A DNA stretch of 64,000 nucleotides from Halopseudomonas yangmingensis (lineage in GTDB: Bacteria; Pseudomonadota; Gammaproteobacteria; Pseudomonadales; Pseudomonadaceae): NCBI RefSeq assembly GCF_900114825.1, contig NZ_FOUI01000003.1, forward strand, positions 182,679-246,678, read 5' to 3'. The translations under genes were made by a program, and so were the position numbers. Positions within the stretch are counted from its first letter, which is position 1; each line of letters begins with the position of its first letter. Of the stretch, positions 55,101 through 62,817 are shown piece after piece. The notes under the pieces were generated by a model, which saw nothing but the letters and a program-made list of their open reading frames with translations, was not told where the DNA came from and ran no database searches.

Positions 55101-55307
55101 TCAGGCTGCAACCCATTGTGCACCGCCGAAATGTTCGGAGTGGGCTGGACGGGAGTCTTTCAACAGGCTTTTGCACGTGCGGGCACATTTTCCGCATTGA
55201 GTGCCAACCTCAAGTGCATCACGCAGTTCACGCATGCTGTCAGCGCCATTATGGATGGCGGCGCGGATCTGGCTGTCGGTTACACCCTTGCACAGACATA
55301 CGTACAT
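55101..55307 (-). CDS. bfd: Bfd, bacterioferritin-associated ferredoxin
   Basis: A 68-residue [2Fe-2S] protein that reduces bacterioferritin to release iron. The cluster cysteines are C4 and C6 (MYVCLCKGVTDSQ) and C38 and C41 (GTQCGKCARTC). A Fur-box-like sequence lies 40 bases upstream, as expected for iron-starvation control. Confidence 0.94.
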   Translation of the reverse strand: MYVCLCKGVTDSQIRAAIHNGADSMRELRDALEVGTQCGKCARTCKSLLKDSRPAHSEHFGGAQWVAA

Positions 55308-55346
55308 GATGGCAACTCCCGGAAGGCTCTTGAATCAAAGACTAAA

Positions 55347-55365
55347 GATAATGAGATTGATTGTC
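55347..55365. promoter_or_regulatory. Fur box upstream of bfd
   Basis: GATAATGAGATTGATTGTC matches 15 of 19 positions of the Fur consensus GATAATGATAATCATTATC by my alignment. It is 40-58 bases upstream of the bfd start (minus strand), in an AT-rich patch. The remaining gap to 55582 shows no gene I can support. Confidence 0.8.
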
Positions 55366-55582
55366 AATAACAAATAAATGCAGCAGATCCCTGCCTTGCC
55401 GTCGACTGTTTTGCAGGGGAACAGGGGGTGGGATGATCCGTTTCAGGCGTATTGCGCCCGGTAGCGGAGCCTGAAGAGGGGATGGATGTGATGTTGGTCA
55501 CAGCGTGGTGCTTTGCGCTTTTGAAGGATCGGCTGGGTGTGGCTAAATGTTGCAACTCAGTGAATTGCCTCAGGACTGCCGC

Positions 55583-55834
55583 ATGCCCCTACCTACACTA
55601 TTCCGGACCCAGCGGGGGCATATCGCGATTGAGCTGGCCAGTGTTCTGGGGTTGCTGGTGCCTCCATTGGTCCTGATTCTGGTGTTGCTGGGCAATTACT
55701 TGCAGCACGCCTGGCAGGAGGAACTGCTGGTGCGGCATGCGGACCTTATTCTGGGCACAGGTTACAGCCAGCCTGAGGCGGACGATGGCGCCCTCTGGGA
55801 CGGCCATGCTTTGCACGCAAGGCGGCAGCAATGA
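55583..55834 (+). CDS. Orphan TadE-like small prepilin-type membrane protein
   Basis: An 83-residue protein from ATG 55583 (MPLPTLFRTQRGHIAIELA). A basic N-terminus ends in Gly, followed by a hydrophobic segment with Glu at about the fifth position (RG / HIAIELASVLGLLVPPLVL), the pattern of TadE/TadG-type pseudopilins cut by a prepilin peptidase. The remainder is short and acidic. No tad/flp genes are nearby. It could be a remnant or a chance reading frame; a weak -35/-10 pair (TTGAAG and TAAATG) precedes it. Confidence 0.45.
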   Translation: MPLPTLFRTQRGHIAIELASVLGLLVPPLVLILVLLGNYLQHAWQEELLVRHADLILGTGYSQPEADDGALWDGHALHARRQQ

Positions 55835-55980
55835 TACGGATGCACATTTGAGCTGCATTTGGCTACACTGAAGCTGATGTGCACCGTCGCCCCGCGGTTG
55901 GTGGTTGCACTGTCCAGGGAGCGCTCCAGTCAACCGACCATTGAGCGGGTAGGAGACAACAGGAAAAGGACCCAATATAG

Positions 55981-56808
55981 ATGACACAGAAGCCGGTACT
56001 GACCGAAGCCGTTATGTTCATGGCCGATCAGGGTGTTGCAAAGCAGATGCTTTATCCCGAGTTCGAGGCGCTGCTCGACGGCATGGTTTCGGCACCTGAA
56101 TTTGCCGACGAGACGGTTGAAGCCGTGTTTCTGCAGATCAATCCACGGTTGCAGATTCGCGCAGCCGTTTTTTTTCTGATCGATATCAATCAGGACGGTC
56201 AGGTCAGCAAACTCTGGAACATGCCCTTGCGACAACTGGCCGAGAGAGCTGCGCGCGGACCTGATCTTGGTGGCGGTCCGATCCGTCTGGTGTGTCTGGG
56301 GTTTGCTCCGACCAAGGAGCACCGCCAGCATCTCTGGAAGCCGGCGCAGCGAGCCGGTAAACCCGATTTTGTCCTTATACGCGATGCCGTGCGCAGCAAC
56401 AGCCTGGGTATTCTTGGCGAGGATGAAGAGGCCGCTCGCCTGCTTTCCTCCGAGCGCTTGCATCTTGCGGCCGTCGAGTCGCTGTACGGCGACACCTCGA
56501 TGCCGCAGACGCCAGGTGAGCTGCAGGCCGAGATAGAGCATCTGCGTGACGAGCGGCAGTTGCATGTGCAACAGATCGAATCGCTCAAGAGTCAGCTGGA
56601 TGAGCTGCATGAGCAGATCGACGGTTTTCGCAAGCAGAAAGCCGAAGAAATGCGTCTGATCAAAGAGCGTCATTCCGAGCATTTGCATATTGTTCAGGGC
56701 GAACTGATGGACGTAAAAAATCAGCTGCAGGAGCAGCAGCGCATCAACGGCACACTCAAGCGAGACCTGGCCCGCTTGCAAACCCGCACAACCGGCGATA
56801 CCGACTGA
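55981..56808 (+). CDS. Conserved hypothetical protein with coiled-coil C-terminus
   Basis: A 275-residue protein, probably cytoplasmic. The N-terminal ~165 residues form an alpha/beta region containing DINQDGQVSKLW (68-79), which begins like an EF-hand calcium loop but has no acidic residue at the twelfth position. Residues ~180-265 are a long coiled coil rich in Glu, Gln and Lys. It lies just upstream of nadK on the same strand (98-base gap). I do not recognise a function. Confidence 0.75.
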   Translation: MTQKPVLTEAVMFMADQGVAKQMLYPEFEALLDGMVSAPEFADETVEAVFLQINPRLQIRAAVFFLIDINQDGQVSKLWNMPLRQLAERAARGPDLGGGPIRLVCLGFAPTKEHRQHLWKPAQRAGKPDFVLIRDAVRSNSLGILGEDEEAARLLSSERLHLAAVESLYGDTSMPQTPGELQAEIEHLRDERQLHVQQIESLKSQLDELHEQIDGFRKQKAEEMRLIKERHSEHLHIVQGELMDVKNQLQEQQRINGTLKRDLARLQTRTTGDTD

Positions 56809-56906
56809 TTTGCAGCGGCGGCGCCGCTGCGGAATAATCAGTGCCACGACTGGCATCGCGCTGGCTGCTCTGATGTGGCGCCAGTGCCCGGATATAGAGA
56901 CGTGGC

Positions 56907-57788
56907 ATGGAGCAGTTTCGCAATATCGGCCTGATTGGCCGCCTTGGCAGCGGCCGGGTGGTCGATACCCTGAAAAGACTCAAGCGTTTTCTGCTCGACA
57001 GCGGGCACGGCGTGATCCTCGAGGATGCCGTGGCCGATCTGCTGCCAGGCCACAATTTACAGGTTTGCTCGCGCAAGATGATGGGCGAGATATGTGATCT
57101 GGTTATTGTCGTCGGTGGCGATGGCAGCCTGCTTGGCGCGGCACGGGCGTTGTGCCGCTACAATGTGCCGGTTCTGGGCGTGAACAGGGGCGGGCTGGGT
57201 TTCCTGACCGATATTTCGCCCGATGAGCTCGAGCAACGTGTCGGCGATGTTCTTGATGGGCGCTTCATGGTGGAAACCCGCTTCCTGCTGGATACCTTTG
57301 TGCGGCGGGGTGAGGAGCAACTGGGCAGCAGCGAAGCCCTCAATGATGTGGTGTTGCATCCCGGAAAATCGGCACGGATGATCGAGTTTGAACTCTTCAT
57401 CGACGGCCAGTTTGTGTACAGCCAGAAGTCGGACGGACTTATCGTCGCTACGCCTACCGGCTCCACTGCCTATTCGCTGTCAGCCGGCGGACCAATCATG
57501 CATCCCAAGCTGGATGCCATAGTACTGGTGCCGATGTTCCCGCATACCCTGTCGAGCCGTCCGATTGTGGTCGATGGTAACAGCGAGCTGAAGATCATCA
57601 TCTCCAAACAGAACGGTATCTACCCGCAGATCAGTTGCGACGGTCAGGTTCACATTACTTGCGCACCGGGCGACAGCATAACCATCCGCAAGAAGCCGCA
57701 AAAATTGCGACTGATACATCCTTTGGACCATAACTTCTATGCAACCTGCCGCAGCAAGCTTGGCTGGTCCAGCCGGTTGACGGAGTAG
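56907..57788 (+). CDS. nadK: NadK, NAD kinase
   Basis: A 293-residue kinase making NADP+. The catalytic GGDGS is in VVGGDGSLLGAARAL, with the LND region (SEALNDVVLHP) and the TPTGSTAYSLSAGGPI motif. Complete. The phosphatase gene follows after 4 bases. Confidence 0.95.
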   Translation: MEQFRNIGLIGRLGSGRVVDTLKRLKRFLLDSGHGVILEDAVADLLPGHNLQVCSRKMMGEICDLVIVVGGDGSLLGAARALCRYNVPVLGVNRGGLGFLTDISPDELEQRVGDVLDGRFMVETRFLLDTFVRRGEEQLGSSEALNDVVLHPGKSARMIEFELFIDGQFVYSQKSDGLIVATPTGSTAYSLSAGGPIMHPKLDAIVLVPMFPHTLSSRPIVVDGNSELKIIISKQNGIYPQISCDGQVHITCAPGDSITIRKKPQKLRLIHPLDHNFYATCRSKLGWSSRLTE

Positions 57789-57792
57789 GCAA

Positions 57793-58761
57793 ATGGACGT
57801 TGATCCGGACGTTCAGGGCTATGACATTATTGGCGATGTGCACGGTTGTGCGCATACCCTGGAGTGTCTGCTCGAGCGTCTTGGCTACCGCAAACGTCAG
57901 GGCGTCTGGCAGCACCCGTTACGCAAGGCGCTGTTCCTCGGTGATATTGTTGATCGCGGCCCGCGTATTCGCGAGGCGTTACACCTGGTGCGCGACATGG
58001 TTGAGGGCGGACAGGCGCTGTGCATCATGGGCAATCACGAGTACAACGCACTGGGATGGGAAACACCGGCACCAGCCGGAAGCAGCCGGCGTTTTGTGCG
58101 CGAGCACAGCGAGCGGCATCTGCGCCAGATTCGCGAAACCCTGGAGCAGTTCGCGGCCTACCCGGCTGAATGGCAGGAGTTTGTCGGCTGGTTCCACCAG
58201 TTGCCGCTGTATCTCGATCTTGGAGGCGTGCGTCTGGTGCATGCCTGCTGGGATGACCGTTTGATCCAGCCGTTTGCCGCGCAATACCCGGATGCCTGTA
58301 TAGACCGGGAATTTCTGCAGGCTTCGGTGGAGTGTGACAGTTTTGCCCATCAGGTTTTTGACCGGTTGCTGCGCGGGACTGACATGCCATTGCCGCACGG
58401 CATGACCATGACGGGCAAGGACGGCTTTACCCGGGCATTTTTCCGCACCAAGTTTTGGGAAGAAAACCCGCATACCTATGGTGATATCGTATTCCAGCCG
58501 GATGCCTTGCCCGAGTATATAGCCGACCGGCCATTGAGCCCGCAGCAGAAGGCCGAACTGCTGATCTATGATCAGAGCCAGCCGCTACTTTTTGTCGGTC
58601 ATTACTGGCAGCAGGGCAAACCCCATCCGATACGTCCCAATCTGGCCTGTCTTGATTACAGCGCAGTGAAGTACGGCAAACTGGTAGCCTATCGCTGGAA
58701 CGGCGAACAGCATCTTCAGCGGGATAACTTTGTCTGGGTTGATGTGCCCCGACTGGACTGA
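57793..58761 (+). CDS. Calcineurin-like metallophosphatase
   Basis: A 322-residue phosphoesterase. Metal-binding motifs are in order: YDIIGDVHGCAHTL (GDxHG), LFLGDIVDRGP (GDxxDRG), IMGNHEYNAL (GNHE), and late histidines in RLVHACWDD and LFVGHYW. Related proteins include PrpE-type and Ap4A-type phosphatases; the substrate is unknown. It sits between nadK and the rhomboid gene. Confidence 0.88.
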   Translation: MDVDPDVQGYDIIGDVHGCAHTLECLLERLGYRKRQGVWQHPLRKALFLGDIVDRGPRIREALHLVRDMVEGGQALCIMGNHEYNALGWETPAPAGSSRRFVREHSERHLRQIRETLEQFAAYPAEWQEFVGWFHQLPLYLDLGGVRLVHACWDDRLIQPFAAQYPDACIDREFLQASVECDSFAHQVFDRLLRGTDMPLPHGMTMTGKDGFTRAFFRTKFWEENPHTYGDIVFQPDALPEYIADRPLSPQQKAELLIYDQSQPLLFVGHYWQQGKPHPIRPNLACLDYSAVKYGKLVAYRWNGEQHLQRDNFVWVDVPRLD

Positions 58762-58768
58762 GGCAAAC

Positions 58769-59608
58769 ATGTACCGAGCCCTGGAATGCCCTTTGACTGA
58801 GGATCTGGCACCCCTGTCGCGTTTTTTGCGGGCGCAGGGCACAGTCCACCGCATCAGCGAAGAGCGTGGCCTGCAAGTGGTCTGGACGCTGGATGAAGCA
58901 GATGCGCTGGTGGTTCGCCGGCTCCATGCTGACGGTGTGCCGGCGTTGTCGGCAGCTTTTGTCGAGCAACCGGCTCAGGCTGCACCCGGCTTGCTGTTCT
59001 GGCTTCGCCACGCCCCACTGACAATGTTTCTGGTTGCCCTGTGCCTGCTGGTCGCCGTCTTGACCGGTCTGGGTGATCGTATAGATGCACTTGTGTGGTT
59101 CACTGTTACCCCGCCAGTGGGGCCGCAGCATCTGCAGCTGGCACTCGACCTGCAACAGCCCTGGAGGCTGTTTACCCCGATACTGATCCATTTCAGTCTG
59201 CTGCATCTGGCATTCAATATGCTCTGGTTGTGGGAGCTTGGCAGGCGTGTGGAATTACGTTCCGGCGGGTTTTGGCTGCTTGGTCTGCTGGCGCTGTTTG
59301 CCCTTGTCTCCAATTTGGCGCAACTGTTGGTGAGCGGGAATCCCTGGTTTGGCGGTATGTCCGGCGTGCTCTACGGCCTCTTGGGTTACTGCTGGCTTTA
59401 TCAGTGGTTGGCGCCCAACCATCACTTTGACCTGCCCAAGGGCGTGGTCGTACTGATGCTGGTCTGGTTGCTGCTGTGTCTCAGCGGGCTGGTTACACTG
59501 GCGGGTTTTGGTGCTATCGCCAACACAGCGCACGTCAGTGGGCTGCTGGCAGGTTGCGCTGCAGGCCTGGCTGCAGGCGCGCTGGCGCGCAACAGGTCGG
59601 AACAATGA
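58769..59608 (+). CDS. glpG: Rhomboid-family intramembrane serine protease (GlpG-like)
   Basis: A 279-residue protease. An N-terminal cytosolic domain (about 1-75) precedes six predicted spans. The catalytic Ser is in FGGMSGVLYGLLGY and the His in NTAHVSGLLAG; HLAFNMLWLWELG is the family's helix 2 motif. It overlaps the hydrolase gene by 4 bases. Confidence 0.93.
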   Translation: MYRALECPLTEDLAPLSRFLRAQGTVHRISEERGLQVVWTLDEADALVVRRLHADGVPALSAAFVEQPAQAAPGLLFWLRHAPLTMFLVALCLLVAVLTGLGDRIDALVWFTVTPPVGPQHLQLALDLQQPWRLFTPILIHFSLLHLAFNMLWLWELGRRVELRSGGFWLLGLLALFALVSNLAQLLVSGNPWFGGMSGVLYGLLGYCWLYQWLAPNHHFDLPKGVVVLMLVWLLLCLSGLVTLAGFGAIANTAHVSGLLAGCAAGLAAGALARNRSEQ

Positions 59609-60900
59609 AGCCTGTACGTCTGGTTCTGTTGTGCCTGCTGTGTTCTGTGCTCCCGGCATTTGCCGGTGAGGCTGCCAGTGATTTCGATTTCGCCGAAACC
59701 AACCCGCTGCTTGCGACTATCGCCGGAACGCCGCGCCATCAACAGCCGGACCTGCCGCGTGATGTCGATGTTCGGCAGCGCGACCTGCGCGTGCGGGTAT
59801 TGCCCGAACGTGAATTGCCTGCAGCCCTCTCGGGCTTTCGGGATCTGGAGTTCCGGCTGGCCTGGCAGCGCGAGCCTGCGCCGCTGGTGTTTTTGCTGGC
59901 TGGCACCGGCTCCGGCTATGACAGTGCGCGGATGGATTTTCTGAAACGGGTGTTCTGGCAGGCGGGAATGCATGTGCTGGTACTTTCCTCACCGACCAAT
60001 CATGACTTCCTTGCGGCAGCCTCGCGCAGTGCCTTGCCGGGTTTGCCGGCAGATGACGCCCGTGACCTGCACGCGGCGATGATGCTGGCTAGCGAGCGGG
60101 CGCAACAGGCTACCGGCATCCAGATCACTGGATATCATCTGGTCGGCTTCAGTCTGGGGGCATTGCATGCGGCCTTTGTTGCCGAACTGGATCACCGATT
60201 GCTCAAGCAATTCGATTTTCAGCGTGTTTTATTGTTGAACCCGCCGGTCAGCTTGCTTAACTCGGTTCGCCGGCTGGATGCGCTGGTGCAGGTTCAGATG
60301 GACGACAGCTCCGGAGCAGATGATTTCTACGAGCGCATGTTTGACAAGGTGGCCCGTTATTATGCCGAGCAGGGAGGCGGTGACCTTGAGACCGCACTCT
60401 ATGGCAGCTTGCAGAACTCACTCAGCGATGCCGAGTTGGCGATGCTGATCGGCGCTGTTTTCCGGTTTGCTGCAGCCGACCTGGTATTTATGTCCGATCT
60501 GCTCAATGGCCGGGCCGAATATGCCCCTGGCGATCGCCGCCTGTGGGTCAGTACCTCCCTGACGCCCTATTTGCGCAAGGCGTTGTTCTGCGATTTTGGC
60601 TGCTATCTGAATACCCGGCTACGGCCCGCCTGGGAAACGCGACACGCCGGCGGAACGCTTGGGCAACTGGCGCATCAGGCAAGCCTGCAGGCGATAGCTG
60701 ACTACCTCGGCAATGAACCCCGTATCGCCGTCATCGGTGCTGCTGACGACCTGATATTGACCCGCGAGGATTACGATTTTTTGCTGGAAATCTTCGGTGA
60801 TCGAGCCGTCATCTACCCCCGTGGCGGGCATGGCGGACATTTGCAGCACAAGGCCGTGGTTGAAAGAGCACTGGACCTGCTGTCCGGAGGCAAGCCATGA
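59605..60900 (+). CDS. Secreted alpha/beta-hydrolase-fold protein upstream of mlaA
   Basis: A 431-residue protein with a signal peptide (cleavage near LPAFAGEA). A nucleophile elbow GFSLGA (VGFSLGALHAAF, about residue 185) and an early oxyanion strand LVFLLAGTGSGYDS suggest an active serine hydrolase. A His in GGHGGHLQHK near the end could complete the triad. The start and stop overlap the rhomboid and mlaA genes by 4 bases each. A periplasmic lipid-handling role is inferred from mlaA. Confidence 0.75.
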   Translation: MKPVRLVLLCLLCSVLPAFAGEAASDFDFAETNPLLATIAGTPRHQQPDLPRDVDVRQRDLRVRVLPERELPAALSGFRDLEFRLAWQREPAPLVFLLAGTGSGYDSARMDFLKRVFWQAGMHVLVLSSPTNHDFLAAASRSALPGLPADDARDLHAAMMLASERAQQATGIQITGYHLVGFSLGALHAAFVAELDHRLLKQFDFQRVLLLNPPVSLLNSVRRLDALVQVQMDDSSGADDFYERMFDKVARYYAEQGGGDLETALYGSLQNSLSDAELAMLIGAVFRFAAADLVFMSDLLNGRAEYAPGDRRLWVSTSLTPYLRKALFCDFGCYLNTRLRPAWETRHAGGTLGQLAHQASLQAIADYLGNEPRIAVIGAADDLILTREDYDFLLEIFGDRAVIYPRGGHGGHLQHKAVVERALDLLSGGKP

Positions 60901-61640
60901 AGGTAAAGCTGGGTCTGCTTATGATGTTTTTAAGCCTGCCCGCCCTGGCCGAGTATCGGGACGCGCTGGAAGGATTGCCGCTGGATGACTCCTGGAGTCA
61001 GTTGCGTTTCGAGCGCTCCAGCTTGCGGGCACTGGATGTGCATGATCCATTGGAGCCGCTGAACCGGCGTGTTTACCGTTTCAATAGCCAACTCGACCGG
61101 CATGTCATGGTTCCGATGGTGCGTGGTTACGAAACTGTTACACCGCGTTTTGTCCGTTCGGGAATCAGAAACCTGTTCGCGAATCTGGCCGACATACCGA
61201 ATCTGGTAAACAGCCTGGCCCAGGGCAAATTCGAACAGGGCATGCGGACTACGGCACGCTTGCTATTTAACAGCACGCTCGGCGTTGCCGGGCTTGTTGA
61301 TGTGGCAGAGCGGATGGGCTTGCCACAGGAAAGTGAGGATTTCGGACAGACCCTGGGGTATTACGGCGTGCCGCCCGGGCCCTATCTGGTGCTTCCGGTG
61401 CTGGGTCCATCCAATGTGCGAGATGCAGGAGGCTTGCTGGCAGACTGGCGGGTCGACAGGCGATTGGATTTGTTTGGCCAGCAGTCACTGTACAGACATC
61501 ACCCGGAGACCTGGGCGTTATATGTGGTTGACCTGCGTTACAACACCCCGTTTCGCTATGGCGTGCTGGATAGCCCATTCGAGTATGACCAGATCCGCTA
61601 TCTGTATCTCAAGCTGCGCCAACTGCAAATACAACAGTAG
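60897..61640 (+). CDS. mlaA: MlaA/VacJ-family outer-membrane phospholipid transport protein
   Basis: A 247-residue MlaA protein: DPLEPLNRRVYRFNSQLDRHV, IRNLFANLADIPNLVNSL and EDFGQTLGYYGVPPGPYLVLPVLGPS are diagnostic. It removes surface phospholipids from the outer membrane with porins and the MlaC/D/F/E system. Unlike E. coli MlaA it has no lipobox; the signal peptide ends ALAEY, so it is probably not a lipoprotein, as in other pseudomonads. It overlaps the hydrolase gene by 4 bases. Confidence 0.93.
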   Translation: MKVKLGLLMMFLSLPALAEYRDALEGLPLDDSWSQLRFERSSLRALDVHDPLEPLNRRVYRFNSQLDRHVMVPMVRGYETVTPRFVRSGIRNLFANLADIPNLVNSLAQGKFEQGMRTTARLLFNSTLGVAGLVDVAERMGLPQESEDFGQTLGYYGVPPGPYLVLPVLGPSNVRDAGGLLADWRVDRRLDLFGQQSLYRHHPETWALYVVDLRYNTPFRYGVLDSPFEYDQIRYLYLKLRQLQIQQ

Positions 61641-61657
61641 ACGCAACCTGGGAAATA

Positions 61658-61870
61658 TCAGGCATGCAGCAGGTTCTCTGCAGATTTGGCGTTGCGTCGT
61701 GCCTGCTCGATACGTGTCCAGATCTTTTCGTGGAAATGAAAAGCCACAGTGTTCAGAGCCGGTTCTACCAGCGCTACTGCGCCGCCAAGCAGCAGGCTAC
61801 CGGTCATGGCATACACCACGGCGAAGGCAATGGCGAAATGCATGATGGCAAAAGTAATGGTCTTGGTCAT
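61658..61870 (-). CDS. DUF2061 small membrane protein
   Basis: A 70-residue protein with a first hydrophobic helix (about 1-20) and a second (26-45) and the DUF2061 sequence GGAVALVEPALNTVAFHFHEKIW. Function unknown. It lies tail to tail with mlaA, 17 bases apart. Confidence 0.82.
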   Translation of the reverse strand: MTKTITFAIMHFAIAFAVVYAMTGSLLLGGAVALVEPALNTVAFHFHEKIWTRIEQARRNAKSAENLLHA

Positions 61871-62005
61871 GTTTCACCCCTAACTCGCAAATGGGAATTA
61901 TTCCCGATGAGTTCAGCCTAGACGTCAGCCGGTAAAAGGCAAAACAGAAAATGTCAATTTAGTCGATTGCCCGGCTCTATTGACGCCGTGGCAGGAAAAC
62001 GCCCA

Positions 62006-62188
62006 TCAGAAGTCGAAATCGAAATCCGACAACTGCTTTTGCAGGCGGCGCTCTTCCAGGTAGTTATCGATCAGCCGGCGCTTGGTCAGGCTGCTCTTGG
62101 TGCTTGCTGCATTATCGGTATCCGGCGCATCGTCTTCTTCAATAAAGTCGTCGTCGTCCAGTTCAATATCGGCTTTGGCCTTGCTCAT
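62006..62188 (-). CDS. Small acidic conserved protein
   Basis: A 60-residue soluble protein: an acidic N-terminal half (ELDDDDFIEEDDAPDTD), a basic centre and an end motif RRLIDNYLEERRLQKQLSDF. Small Pseudomonas proteins of unknown function have this end pattern, and I am not sure which named family applies. The ATG is preceded by GGAGCTGAG. Confidence 0.65.
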   Translation of the reverse strand: MSKAKADIELDDDDFIEEDDAPDTDNAASTKSSLTKRRLIDNYLEERRLQKQLSDFDFDF

Positions 62189-62344
62189 GACTCAGCTCCG
62201 CAATGAAGGTGCCATTTGCGCACCTTATAGCGGCAGATTGAGGATTGCGGAAATAGTTTTTTTTTATTGTTATACCCAGATTTACTCGAAACCTTTGAGA
62301 TGTTTAGCCGCGCATCCTACGCATGAACGCTTTGGCGTCGTGCG

Positions 62345-62788
62345 CTAGTCAAGCGGCTGTCCGAGCTTGCGAGGATCGTCTTGATTCTCGATGTAGCGAA
62401 GCAGTGTTTCGATGTTGGCGCGCCCACCTACGCTGATTAGGGCATAGGCACTATTCCAGAAACATGGCTTCCAATAAAACGGTGCCAGGTGTGCGGCGTA
62501 CTCCTTGCGCATGTGTCGCGCAGTAACGGACTTCAGATTCTTTACCAGGTCAGACAGCTTGACCGTTGGATTCGTCTCAAACAGCAGATGGACGTGATCA
62601 GCCTCACCGCCAAACTCCACCAACACACAGTCCCACTTGGCAAGCAGCCCGCGCATCAGTTCTTCCAGGCGCTCAAGCATGCCTGGTGTCAGACACTTAT
62701 GGCGATACTTCATTGATAGCACCAAATGATAAAATAGCCTATAAGCACTGTGATTGCTGGTTCTAAGTCTTGCATATTCCATATACAT
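62345..62788 (-). CDS. tnpA: TnpA, Y1 (HUH) single-strand transposase
   Basis: A 147-residue REP-superfamily transposase. The HUH motif is in GEADHVHLLFE and the catalytic tyrosine in LLRYIENQDD near residue 132. Length is normal for IS200/IS605 TnpA. It starts 29 bases from the divergent tnpB start. It appears intact and could mobilise the element. Confidence 0.95.
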   Translation of the reverse strand: MYMEYARLRTSNHSAYRLFYHLVLSMKYRHKCLTPGMLERLEELMRGLLAKWDCVLVEFGGEADHVHLLFETNPTVKLSDLVKNLKSVTARHMRKEYAAHLAPFYWKPCFWNSAYALISVGGRANIETLLRYIENQDDPRKLGQPLD

Positions 62789-62817
62789 GATTAACTATAT
62801 GACCAATGGGAACGGCT

